Translations under genes and position numbers: made by a program
Shown: positions 9,146-16,340 of the stretch, piece by piece
Position numbering within the stretch: position 1 is the first letter of the stretch
Layout: every line of letters begins with the position of its first letter
Assembly: GCF_900103935.1 (NCBI RefSeq)
Contig: NZ_FNIC01000009.1
Coordinates: 55,952 to 119,951, forward strand
Reading direction: 5' to 3'
Length of the DNA: 64,000 bases
From: Nocardioides szechwanensis
Lineage (GTDB): Bacteria; Actinomycetota; Actinomycetes; Propionibacteriales; Nocardioidaceae
Notes under the pieces: model-generated
Told to the model about the DNA's origin: nothing
The model's database searches: none
The model's input: the letters and a program-made list of their open reading frames with translations, nothing else

Positions 9146-9210
9146 TAACGTAGGGTGAGCGTTCGCCCCAACCTAGCGACCAGCCCCCTGACGATCGGAG
9201 ACCGACCGCC

Positions 9211-9900
9211 ATGCACGTGCCCGACGGCTTCCTCGACGCTCCGACGTCGATCGTGACCGGTGTCGTGGCCGCGGGCGGGGTGGCGGTGGCGCTTCGCAAG
9301 GCGCGCGGAGAGCTCGACGACCGCACCGCGCCGATGGCCGGCCTGGTCGCGGCGTTCATCTTCGCCGGCCAGATGATCAACTTCCCGGTCGGCGCCGGCA
9401 CCAGCGGCCACCTGCTCGGCGGCGCGCTCGCCGCCGTCCTCGTGGGGCCGTGGACCGGTGCGCTGTGCCTCAGCGTGGTGCTCCTCGTGCAGGCGCTGTT
9501 CATGGCCGACGGGGGCGTGACCGCGCTCGGCACCAACATCACGCTGATGGGGCTCGTCGGCTGCTTCGCCGGCTACGCCGTGTTCCGTCTGGTCGCCGCG
9601 GTGCTGCCGCGGCGTACGTCGTCGGTCGCCCCGGCCGCCGCGATCGGTGCCCTCGTGTCGGTGCCCGTGGCCGCGAGCGTCTTCACCCTCCTGTTCGCCA
9701 TCGGCGGCACCGCGCCCGTCGAGATCGGCGCCGTGCTCACCGCGATGCTGGGCTGGCACACCGTGATCGGGGTCGGCGAGGCGGTGGTCACCGGGCTCGT
9801 CGTCGCCTCGGTCGTCGCGGCCCGTCCCGACCTCGTGCACGGTGCGCGGCACCTCGTGGACACCCAGGAGCTCGAGATCCGGACGGCGGCCACCACGTGA
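9211..9900 (+). CDS. cbiM: cobalt/nickel ECF transporter substrate-binding membrane protein CbiM/NikM
   Basis: 229 aa. The N-terminal MHVPDGFLD is the family hallmark: the free N-terminus and His2 build the metal site (Met1-His2-x-Pro). Six or seven hydrophobic helices follow, including the GTSGHLLGGALAAVLVGPWTG block. It is the S component of an energy-coupling-factor importer completed by the three genes directly downstream (CbiN-like, CbiQ, CbiO). Nickel versus cobalt cannot be decided from sequence alone; the Nur-like box upstream favours nickel. Confidence 0.95.
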   Translation: MHVPDGFLDAPTSIVTGVVAAGGVAVALRKARGELDDRTAPMAGLVAAFIFAGQMINFPVGAGTSGHLLGGALAAVLVGPWTGALCLSVVLLVQALFMADGGVTALGTNITLMGLVGCFAGYAVFRLVAAVLPRRTSSVAPAAAIGALVSVPVAASVFTLLFAIGGTAPVEIGAVLTAMLGWHTVIGVGEAVVTGLVVASVVAARPDLVHGARHLVDTQELEIRTAATT

Positions 9901-10217
9901 GGTCGCGCCGCTTCTTCGTCGTCGGCCTGCTGCTCGCCCTGGTCGTCGCGGGTGTCGGCAGCTACTACGCCAGCTCGCACCCCGACGGCCTCGAGTTCGT
10001 CGCCGAGGAGACCGGCTTCCTCGACTCCGCCGACGACCCCAAGACCGCCGACAGCCCGTTCGCCGACTACCAGACCGCCGGCGTCGACAACGACCGGCTC
10101 AGCGGCGGCCTCGCCGGGGTCGCGGGCGTCGCCCTGGTGCTGGTCCTCGCCGGCGGACTGGCCTACGCCGTACGCCGCCGCACGCCCGCGGACACCTCGA
10201 CCGGGCCGACGGACTGA
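9897..10217 (+). CDS. cbiN: PDGLE-domain protein (CbiN/NikN-like ECF subunit)
   Basis: 106 aa from a GTG overlapping the cbiM stop by GTGA. There is an N-terminal transmembrane helix (residues 5-22), an extracytoplasmic loop beginning SSHPDGLEFVAEETGF (the PDGLE motif), and a C-terminal helix near residues 70-92. In nickel/cobalt ECF systems this two-helix protein helps load metal onto the M component. Position between cbiM and cbiQ supports that role. Confidence 0.9.
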   Translation: MRSRRFFVVGLLLALVVAGVGSYYASSHPDGLEFVAEETGFLDSADDPKTADSPFADYQTAGVDNDRLSGGLAGVAGVALVLVLAGGLAYAVRRRTPADTSTGPTD

Positions 10218-10218
10218 C

Positions 10219-10884
10219 GTGGGCGCCGGTCACGGCCACCGGCTGTTCTTCCACGGCCACAGCGCGGTCCACCGGGCCCCCGCGCACCTGAAGGTCCTGG
10301 TCCTGGTCGGCTTCATGCTCACGGTCGTGGCCACGCCGCGCGACTGGTACCCCGCCTTCGCCGGTTACCTCCTCGCCGTCGTCGCCGTCGTCCTGCTCGC
10401 GCGGGTCCCGCTCCTCTACGTCGTACGACGGATGGTCATCGAGGTGCCGTTCGTGGTCTTCGCGGTGCTGGTGCCGTTCATCGCGACCGGTCCGCGCACC
10501 GACGTGCTGGGGCTGACCGTGTCCGAGCCGGGGCTGCTGGCGGCCTGGGGGCTGCTCGCCAAGGGCACGATCGGCGTGATGGCGTCGCTGACCCTGGCCG
10601 CCACCACCGAACCCACCGACGTGCTGGTCGGGCTGCGCCGCCTGCGCCTGCCCGACCTGATCGTGCAGATCATGGGCTTCATGATCCGCTACCTCGACGT
10701 CGTCACCGCCGACCTCGGGCGGATGATGGTGTCCATGCGCTCCCGTGGGATGAACCCGCGCTCCCCGCGGAGCTGGCCGACCCTCGCCCGGACGCTCGGT
10801 GCGCTGTTCATCCGCTCCTACGAGCGCGGCGAGCGGGTGCACCTCGCGATGCTGTCGCGCGGCTACACCGGGCAGCTGCCATGA
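10219..10884 (+). CDS. cbiQ: ECF transporter transmembrane component CbiQ
   Basis: 221 aa from the GTG at 10219, one base after the CbiN-like stop. About five to six helices. Residues FMIRYLDVVTADLGRMMVSMRSRGMNPRS form a coupling-helix region with the A-R-G/S-R-G type motif that docks on the ATPase, and a second one is YERGERVHLAMLSRGYTG near the C-terminus. This is the T component linking CbiM to CbiO. The stop overlaps the cbiO start (ATGA). Confidence 0.93.
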   Translation: MGAGHGHRLFFHGHSAVHRAPAHLKVLVLVGFMLTVVATPRDWYPAFAGYLLAVVAVVLLARVPLLYVVRRMVIEVPFVVFAVLVPFIATGPRTDVLGLTVSEPGLLAAWGLLAKGTIGVMASLTLAATTEPTDVLVGLRRLRLPDLIVQIMGFMIRYLDVVTADLGRMMVSMRSRGMNPRSPRSWPTLARTLGALFIRSYERGERVHLAMLSRGYTGQLP

Positions 10885-11636
10885 GCACGCCGGTGCTCGA
10901 CGTGCGCGGCCTCGCCTACGCCTACCCCGACGGCCACCAGGCCCTCTTCGGCGTCGACGTGCACGTCTACCGCGGTGAGCGGGTGGCGCTGCTCGGGCCC
11001 AACGGCGCCGGCAAGACCACGCTCGTCCTGCACCTCAACGGCATCCTCACCGCGGGCGCCGGCTCCGTGGCAGTCAGTGGGCTGCCCGTGGAGAAGGCCC
11101 ACCTCGCCGAGATCCGGCGCCGGGTCGGCATCGTCTTCCAGGACCCCGACGACCAGCTGTTCATGGGCACGGTCCGCCAGGACGTCGCGTTCGGCCCGGC
11201 CAACCTCGGACTCAAGGGCGCGGCGCTGGAGGAGCGGGTGATGACGGCGCTGGACATGGTGGGCATGGCCGACTTCGCCGGGCGGCCGCCGCACCACCTG
11301 TCGTTCGGGCAGCGGCGGCGCGTGGCCGTCGCGACCGTGCTGGCCATGGAGCCGGAGATCCTGGTGCTCGACGAGCCGTCGTCCAACCTCGACCCCGCCT
11401 CGCGGCGCGAGCTCGCCGACATCCTGCGCTCCCTCGACGTGACGGTGCTGATGGTCACCCACGACCTGCCCTACGCCCTCGAGCTGTGCCCCCGGGCCGT
11501 CGTGCTCAGCGACGGGCACGTGGTCGCCGACGGCACGACGTACGACGTCCTGACCGACGCGGCGCTGATGCGCGCGCACCGGTTGGAGCTCCCGTTCGGG
11601 TTCGATCCCCGGGCCATTGATAGCCTGCCCGGGTGA
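10881..11636 (+). CDS. cbiO: ECF transporter ATP-binding protein CbiO
   Basis: 251 aa. Walker A is GPNGAGKT at 39-46, Q-loop FQDPDDQLF, signature LSFGQRRRVAVA, Walker B ILVLDEPSSNLD and H-loop MVTHDLPYA. It powers nickel/cobalt uptake, the last gene of the cbiMNQO operon; every junction in the operon overlaps or nearly touches. Only one A subunit is encoded, so a homodimer is expected. The next gene overlaps its stop by GTGA, though it looks functionally unrelated. Confidence 0.95.
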   Translation: MSTPVLDVRGLAYAYPDGHQALFGVDVHVYRGERVALLGPNGAGKTTLVLHLNGILTAGAGSVAVSGLPVEKAHLAEIRRRVGIVFQDPDDQLFMGTVRQDVAFGPANLGLKGAALEERVMTALDMVGMADFAGRPPHHLSFGQRRRVAVATVLAMEPEILVLDEPSSNLDPASRRELADILRSLDVTVLMVTHDLPYALELCPRAVVLSDGHVVADGTTYDVLTDAALMRAHRLELPFGFDPRAIDSLPG

Positions 11637-11881
11637 GCAACGAGCTGTCTGCCATCGAGGCCGAGATCGAAGAGACCCGGGAGCGGTTGGCGGTCACGAT
11701 CGACCAGCTTCTCTACCGCTCGAGCCCCAAGACGATCGTGAGCCGCGAGGTCGCCAGCCTCAAGGCGCACTTCGTCGACTCGACCACGGGCCAGCCCCGC
11801 ACCGACAACATCCTCAAGGTCGTCGGCGGTGTCGTCGGGGTGGTCGCGCTGTTCGTCGTCATCCGCAAGGTCGTCAACTGA
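11633..11881 (+). CDS. DUF3618 small membrane protein
   Basis: 82 aa from a GTG overlapping the cbiO stop by four bases. The N-terminal EIEETRERLAVTIDQLLYRSSPK block is the DUF3618 signature. A C-terminal hydrophobic helix (ILKVVGGVVGVVALFVVI) ends in a short basic tail. Related proteins often sit near other membrane-stress genes in actinobacteria; the role is unknown. It probably shares the cbiMNQO transcript or an internal promoter. Confidence 0.82.
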   Translation: MSNELSAIEAEIEETRERLAVTIDQLLYRSSPKTIVSREVASLKAHFVDSTTGQPRTDNILKVVGGVVGVVALFVVIRKVVN

Positions 11882-11909
11882 CGCCCTGCCCGCCGGGGCG
11901 GAGCCTGAC

Positions 11910-12233
11910 ATGACAGAGAAGCGCCCGATCAAGATGCTGCACGACCGCATCCTCTGTGAGCTCGACAAGGACGCCGGGGAGCGACGCTCCTCCGGCGGCA
12001 TCGTCATCCCCGCCACCGCGGCCATGGGCGGCCGCCGGCTGGCGTGGTCCCACGTCGTGGCCGTCGGCCCGCAGGCGCGCGCCGTCGAGGCCGGCGACCG
12101 GGTGCTCTACGACCCCGAGGACAAGGCCGAGGTCGAGGTCCACGGCGAGGTCTACGTCGTCATGCGCGAGCGTGACGTCCACGCGGTCGCCGCCGACCGT
12201 CTCGCCGACGAAGCGACCGGTCTCTACCTGTAA
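11910..12233 (+). CDS. GroES-like co-chaperonin (Cpn10) family protein
   Basis: 107 aa from the ATG at 11910. The N-terminal PIKMLHDRILCELDKDAGERRSSGGIVIP follows the Cpn10 pattern of a beta-strand then a mobile loop ending in GGIVIP. It lacks a clean mobile-loop sequence, and the usual groEL partner is absent from the window. It is therefore best called a GroES-like paralogue, probably additional to the housekeeping groES. It follows the DUF3618 gene by 28 bp. The 3' end lies 22 bp from the convergent small membrane protein gene. Confidence 0.75.
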   Translation: MTEKRPIKMLHDRILCELDKDAGERRSSGGIVIPATAAMGGRRLAWSHVVAVGPQARAVEAGDRVLYDPEDKAEVEVHGEVYVVMRERDVHAVAADRLADEATGLYL

Positions 12234-12255
12234 GTGGACGGCGCTCGAGGCGGCG

Positions 12256-12618
12256 TCACCGCTCGTCCTCGAAGACGACGTGCCCCGCTGGGAGCTGCGA
12301 GCCGTCGTACGCATTCATCGGGATGCCTTCGATGACACCGCGGACCTGCTCACGCTGCGACTCGGTGCACTCGATGCGGACGCACTCGACCATGCCGATG
12401 CGGTCGACCCCGGACGTGAGACCGGCCAGCGCCAGCGCGGACTCGACAGTCACGGGATCCACGCCGTTGGGAATCGCGTAGGCGACGGTGTGGGTGCTCG
12501 GGTCTCGCAGGTGTGCCTCGCGCCGGGACTCCTCGCGGACCCAGCTGCGCAGGTAGAGGTTGATGCCGATGCCGCCGATCACCACGACGACCAGAACGAA
12601 GAAGACTGCTGCGGCCAT
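12256..12618 (-). CDS. small single-pass membrane protein, unknown function
   Basis: 120 aa from the ATG at 12618, chosen for the GAGGAGG ribosome binding site just upstream. One N-terminal transmembrane helix (VFFVLVVVVIGGIGINLYL) is followed by a ~95-residue soluble domain with two Cys, one in GMVECVRIECTESQ. I do not recognise a family. It is convergent with the GroES-like gene and has no obvious partner. Confidence 0.7.
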   Translation of the reverse strand: MAAAVFFVLVVVVIGGIGINLYLRSWVREESRREAHLRDPSTHTVAYAIPNGVDPVTVESALALAGLTSGVDRIGMVECVRIECTESQREQVRGVIEGIPMNAYDGSQLPAGHVVFEDER

Positions 12619-12751
12619 GACCCCTCCTCGAGTCGCTGGTTTCGGTTCGTTCCAGCATCGGCGGCCTGACGAGACCGCGGTAGGGCCACTAGTCACCTCG
12701 CGACAGGCCGCTCGTCCCTCCAGGGGGCACGTGGTCGACCCTCCTCATCGC

Positions 12752-12792
12752 TGGTCGAGCCGGGCGAGCGTCAGCGAGTCCGTGTCGAGACC
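12752..12792. repeat. GTCGAG-rich interspersed repeat (candidate)
   Basis: A segment opening with TGGTCGAGC and closing with GTGTCGAGACC, with internal GCGAGC/GCGAG copies. I recall similar TGGTCGAG...GTCGAGACC units near HNH genes in Nocardioides-like genomes, but this is memory of a pattern. Copy number cannot be counted from one window. Confidence 0.35.
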
Positions 12793-12839
12793 GCCGTGAG
12801 CCGACCGTGACCGCGGGGGACTGAGACCCGCGCGCGTAA

Positions 12840-12962
12840 CAAACCGGGCCTCGCCGTCAAGGAGCTTCGCCCGCTTCGCGGCGCCTACGGCGTCCTTGAC
12901 TGCGAGCCTCTCCCGGTTTGCTGTGGCGGCGCACGGGCGGCACGGCTTTGCCGCGCCGCCCG
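12840..12962. repeat. highly structured intergenic element with two large hairpins
   Basis: No gene is visible between 12619 and 13086. Hairpin 1 spans 12840-12920, with outer arms CAAACCGGG/CCCGGTTTG and inner arms GTCAAGGA/TCCTTGAC around a GC-rich loop. Hairpin 2 spans 12934-12962: arms CGGGCGGC/GCCGCCCG and CGGC/GCCG with one mismatch and a TTT loop. The pair lies 125 bp before a 13E12-family HNH gene and may be a mobile palindromic unit or a terminator/attenuator. Confidence 0.55.
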
Positions 12963-13086
12963 ACAAACGCGGGCCCCGGTGGCAGTCCCCGATGCCGAAG
13001 GTAAAATGTTGAAGAATCCTCGAATCCCCTGTGTACAAAGGGTTCTGAGGCCACGGACTGTCGGTGGGCAGTGCTGCAATGTACCT

Positions 13087-14316
13087 ATGGCCAGCGCCGG
13101 AAACTGCACCGATCGGGACCACCCGATCGTTGCTGCGATGTCGGTGATCGAGGCCGAGCTCGACGGTGTCGAGCATGCGCCGGCGTGGTCGCTGTCCGAT
13201 GCGGACACCCGCGTGGCGTTGGTCCGAGCGACCCGTCTGATTGCCCGGCTGACTGCCCTGGAGCTCAAGGTCGCCGCGCACGCGGACCGCAACCGCGTCG
13301 GCGACGCCTCCGGTGCCACTTCTGCGGGGGTGTTCTGGGCCAACCACACCCGGATGACCCAGGCCGAAGCGGCGCGGAAGGTCAAGCTCGGCAAGGCACT
13401 GGGGCATCACGAGCCGGTCGAGGAGGCACTCTCCGCCGGCGACGTCCTGGTCGACCAGGCCAGGGTGATCGTCGATGCCGTGACCGCGCTGCCCGATGAC
13501 GTCGACGCCGACATCAAGACTCAAGCTCGCGACTTCCTTCTGGAGGCTGCGCGGCACTACGACGCAAGGGCACTGCGGATCCAGGGTCGGCGGATCCTCG
13601 ACGTGGTCGCCCCCGAGATCGGCGAGGCCGAGGAAGCCAAGCAGCTGGCAAAGGAAGAACGCGACGCCGAGGCCAAGGCCCGGCTGACCATGCACGCCGA
13701 CGGGCACGGGATGACCTACGGCCGGTTCGCGATCCGCGACGCGGAGGCCGACATGCTCCGCAAAGCCCTTCACGCGATCGCGTCACCCCAAGCCGGTGGC
13801 GAGGGGCTGTCCCCACATGGCATGGGGCTCGCGTTCGCGGAGTACGTCCGCAGATACCCCACCGACAGGCTTCCCACCTCCGGAGGCGTGTCCGCGTCCG
13901 TGGTGGTCACGATGACCCTCGAGACGCTCATGGGTGGGCTCAAGGCCGCTCAGCTCGATACCGGCACCATGATCAGCTCCGGGCTGGCCCGCCGGATGGC
14001 CTGTGAGGCCGGGATCATCCCCGTCGTCCTCGGCGGCAGGTCCGAGGTCCTCGACGTCGGTCGCAGACGCCGCTTCCACACCAAAGCTCAACGGATCGCG
14101 ATGGCCGTGCGCGACAAGGGCTGCGTCGCGCAGGGCTGCGAACGCCCCATGTCCGCCTGCCACGCCCACCACCTGACCCAGTGGGCGAAAGGCGGCAGCA
14201 CCTCTGTCGAGGACGGCGTACTCCTCTGTCGACGACATCACACCCTCGCCCACCACCAGGACTACGAGCTCACCCACAACCCCGACGGCAAGATCACCTT
14301 CACCAGACGCGAGTGA
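13087..14316 (+). CDS. HNH endonuclease, 13E12 repeat (DUF222) family
   Basis: 409 aa from the ATG at 13087; the frame is open 36 codons further, but the upstream part lacks family character. Residues ~1-290 are the DUF222 helical domain (ARKVKLGKALGHHEPVEEALSAGDV is typical). The C-terminal HNH nuclease motif is CVAQGCERPMSACHAHHLTQW, then GGSTSVEDGVLLCRRHHTLAHHQDYELT. These genes occur in many near-identical copies in Nocardioides and mycobacterial genomes and behave like mobile or domesticated selfish nucleases. The structured repeat just upstream may belong to the same unit. Confidence 0.88.
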   Translation: MASAGNCTDRDHPIVAAMSVIEAELDGVEHAPAWSLSDADTRVALVRATRLIARLTALELKVAAHADRNRVGDASGATSAGVFWANHTRMTQAEAARKVKLGKALGHHEPVEEALSAGDVLVDQARVIVDAVTALPDDVDADIKTQARDFLLEAARHYDARALRIQGRRILDVVAPEIGEAEEAKQLAKEERDAEAKARLTMHADGHGMTYGRFAIRDAEADMLRKALHAIASPQAGGEGLSPHGMGLAFAEYVRRYPTDRLPTSGGVSASVVVTMTLETLMGGLKAAQLDTGTMISSGLARRMACEAGIIPVVLGGRSEVLDVGRRRRFHTKAQRIAMAVRDKGCVAQGCERPMSACHAHHLTQWAKGGSTSVEDGVLLCRRHHTLAHHQDYELTHNPDGKITFTRRE

Positions 14317-14447
14317 GGCGCACACCCAACCGTCCTACCGGATCAGCCGATGAGCGGCCACAAGGTAAGCGTGATTGACGCGGGGACCTACGCATGCGCG
14401 CCTCGGCGAGCGCGGACCTGTCCGGGGCTTCTGATTACATCCAAGGC

Positions 14448-15347
14448 GTGAATACTTTGACCCTTCGCATCGGGCTCGGGACCAACACGTTCGGTCGCAC
14501 CAGCGACGAGGCCGCGTCGCGCGCCGTCGTGGACGCCTTCGTCGACGCCGGCGGCACTCTCGTTGACACCGCAGACACGTATGGCGAGTCCGAGGCGATC
14601 GTCGGAAGGTGGCTAGCCGGGAGCCGCTGGCGCGAGCAGGTCATCGTCACCACCAAGGTCGGCAACCACCCGGAGTACGAGGGGCTGTCGACAAACTCCG
14701 TGACGCGTGGCGCCGAGGCGTCGCTGCGGCGACTCGACATCGATCGGATTGATCTCTACTACGCCCACTACCAGGACGACTCGACGCCGATCGAGGAAAG
14801 CGTCCGAGCCTTCGACGCCCTCGTGCGCGCAGGAAAGATCGGGCGCATCGGCCTCTCGAACTTCACACCCCACGCGATCGCGGAGTGGCTCCGAGTGGCC
14901 GACGAGGGTGGCTACACCGCACCGATCGCACTCCAGCCGCACTACAGCCTGCTCCACCGACGCGCCTACGAGACCGAGTACGCCGCACTCGCCCGAGACG
15001 CCGGGCTCGAGGTGTACCCCTACCGCGCACTCGGTGGCGGGTTCCTCACCGGCAAGTACCGCACGGAGCTCGACCTCGAAGGGAGAGCCCGAGGTGCCGG
15101 CGTCCGCGGTCTTCTCACGCCCGAGGGCCTGGGAGTGGTCGACATGGTGCGCGACGTCGCCGACGCGCACAACGCCCCTGCCTCTGCGGTCGCGCTCGCC
15201 TGGTTGATCCACCAGGCGACCGTGACGGCCCCGCTCGCCTCGGCGACGACCCCCGATCAACTGGCGGAGCTGGTCGCCGCCGAGGCGCTCCACCTCAGCA
15301 CAGAGGAGATGGCGGCCCTCACGGTGGCGTCCGCGACGTATGCCTAG
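14448..15347 (+). CDS. aldo/keto reductase
   Basis: 299 aa from the GTG at 14448; an ATG at 14394 in the same frame would add 18 residues that do not look conserved. It is an NADPH-dependent oxidoreductase with a TIM barrel. The tetrad is visible as Asp and Tyr in DTADTYGESE, Lys in TTKVGNH and His in YYAHYQD. A cofactor-contacting GLSNF block follows. The substrate is not predictable. It stands alone between the HNH gene and a convergent nucleotidyltransferase. Confidence 0.88.
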   Translation: MNTLTLRIGLGTNTFGRTSDEAASRAVVDAFVDAGGTLVDTADTYGESEAIVGRWLAGSRWREQVIVTTKVGNHPEYEGLSTNSVTRGAEASLRRLDIDRIDLYYAHYQDDSTPIEESVRAFDALVRAGKIGRIGLSNFTPHAIAEWLRVADEGGYTAPIALQPHYSLLHRRAYETEYAALARDAGLEVYPYRALGGGFLTGKYRTELDLEGRARGAGVRGLLTPEGLGVVDMVRDVADAHNAPASAVALAWLIHQATVTAPLASATTPDQLAELVAAEALHLSTEEMAALTVASATYA

Positions 15348-15433
15348 CCAGTGGCGCGGCCACGACTGCCGGCGCCGACGAGCCGTCCACGTAGACGGTG
15401 CCATCGGGGTCCCGCGGGCCTGAGTGCTGGCTC

Positions 15434-16213
15434 TCAGCCCGCGCCCAGCAGCTCGTCCGTCCATGCGAAGCAGAAGGCAGACTGCGCGGCCAGGTCGCCG
15501 TTACCGGGGACCAGCGCGTACACCCGCTGGGTCACGGCGGTCGGCAGGTCGGTGTGGAGGTAGCGCAGCCCGAAGTCGTGTCGCCAGGGGCAGTGATCGA
15601 CCCGGAGCAGCTGCACCAGCGGCGCGAGGGCGAAACGCAGGTAGAGGGCGACTGCCTCGGGTTCGTGGCCGCGGCGCAGCGCGCGGTTGACCAGCCACTC
15701 GGCGGTGGCGCGGCCCTGGCGGACCTGGTCCACCGCCTCGTCGATTGCGGCGCGCATCGCCGCCTCGTCGTCGTGGCGCAGTTCGACCAGGTCGTCCGGG
15801 TCGTGCACCACGATCGGGGTGCCGTGGCGTCGTACGTCGACGAACCGGTGCGCGTCGGACAGTTCGGACACGTGCAGGTCGACGATCCGGGTCGGCTCCT
15901 GGAGCGTGCCGGGGCGGGGCTGGTGATTGACGAAGCTCTGCCGCCCGTCGGGCCACGTGGCGTCGGGCAGCCGCCAGACGTGGTCGACGTCGAAGTCGCG
16001 GTGGATCCGCTCCAGCAACCGGTCGTGCACGGCGGCCGCTTCGCCGGGCGTGCACAGAAGGTCGATGTCGAGGTCCGACCATTCGTCGTACCCACCCGTC
16101 GCCGCCGACCCGCCGACCCACACCACCAAGATGTCGGGGTCGGTCGCGCCCTGATCGGCGAGCCAGGTCAGCCAGTCGGAATGGCGGGACAGGTCCGCGT
16201 CGGGCGCGTTCAC
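15434..16213 (-). CDS. nucleotidyltransferase-domain protein
   Basis: 259 aa from a GTG at 16213; an ATG at 16261 in the same frame is an alternative, and neither has a clear ribosome binding site. The polymerase-beta-like catalytic motif is VGGSAATGGYDEWSDLDIDLLC near residues 26-47, with GS and the paired Asp of SDLDID. A C-terminal helical region carries a His/Arg cluster. The architecture recalls aminoglycoside nucleotidyltransferase or DUF4037-like proteins, but resistance activity should not be assumed. It is divergent from the acylase gene. Confidence 0.72.
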   Translation of the reverse strand: MNAPDADLSRHSDWLTWLADQGATDPDILVVWVGGSAATGGYDEWSDLDIDLLCTPGEAAAVHDRLLERIHRDFDVDHVWRLPDATWPDGRQSFVNHQPRPGTLQEPTRIVDLHVSELSDAHRFVDVRRHGTPIVVHDPDDLVELRHDDEAAMRAAIDEAVDQVRQGRATAEWLVNRALRRGHEPEAVALYLRFALAPLVQLLRVDHCPWRHDFGLRYLHTDLPTAVTQRVYALVPGNGDLAAQSAFCFAWTDELLGAG

Positions 16214-16340
16214 GGGGAAACGTTTGCACTTGGCGCGCGTCCGAGCAATGGGAACTGCCATGACGCGGAACCAGGCGAGACCCAGGCACTGCCTGGTTAC
16301 TGGTCCGTAACCATCGTCACACCTGGGCCGTTGAGCGGGC

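Noticed and set aside
9116..9210. Cobalamin riboswitch before cbiM
   Set aside because: The gap is under 100 bases and lacks the B12-box type sequence; a Nur-like palindrome explains the symmetry better.
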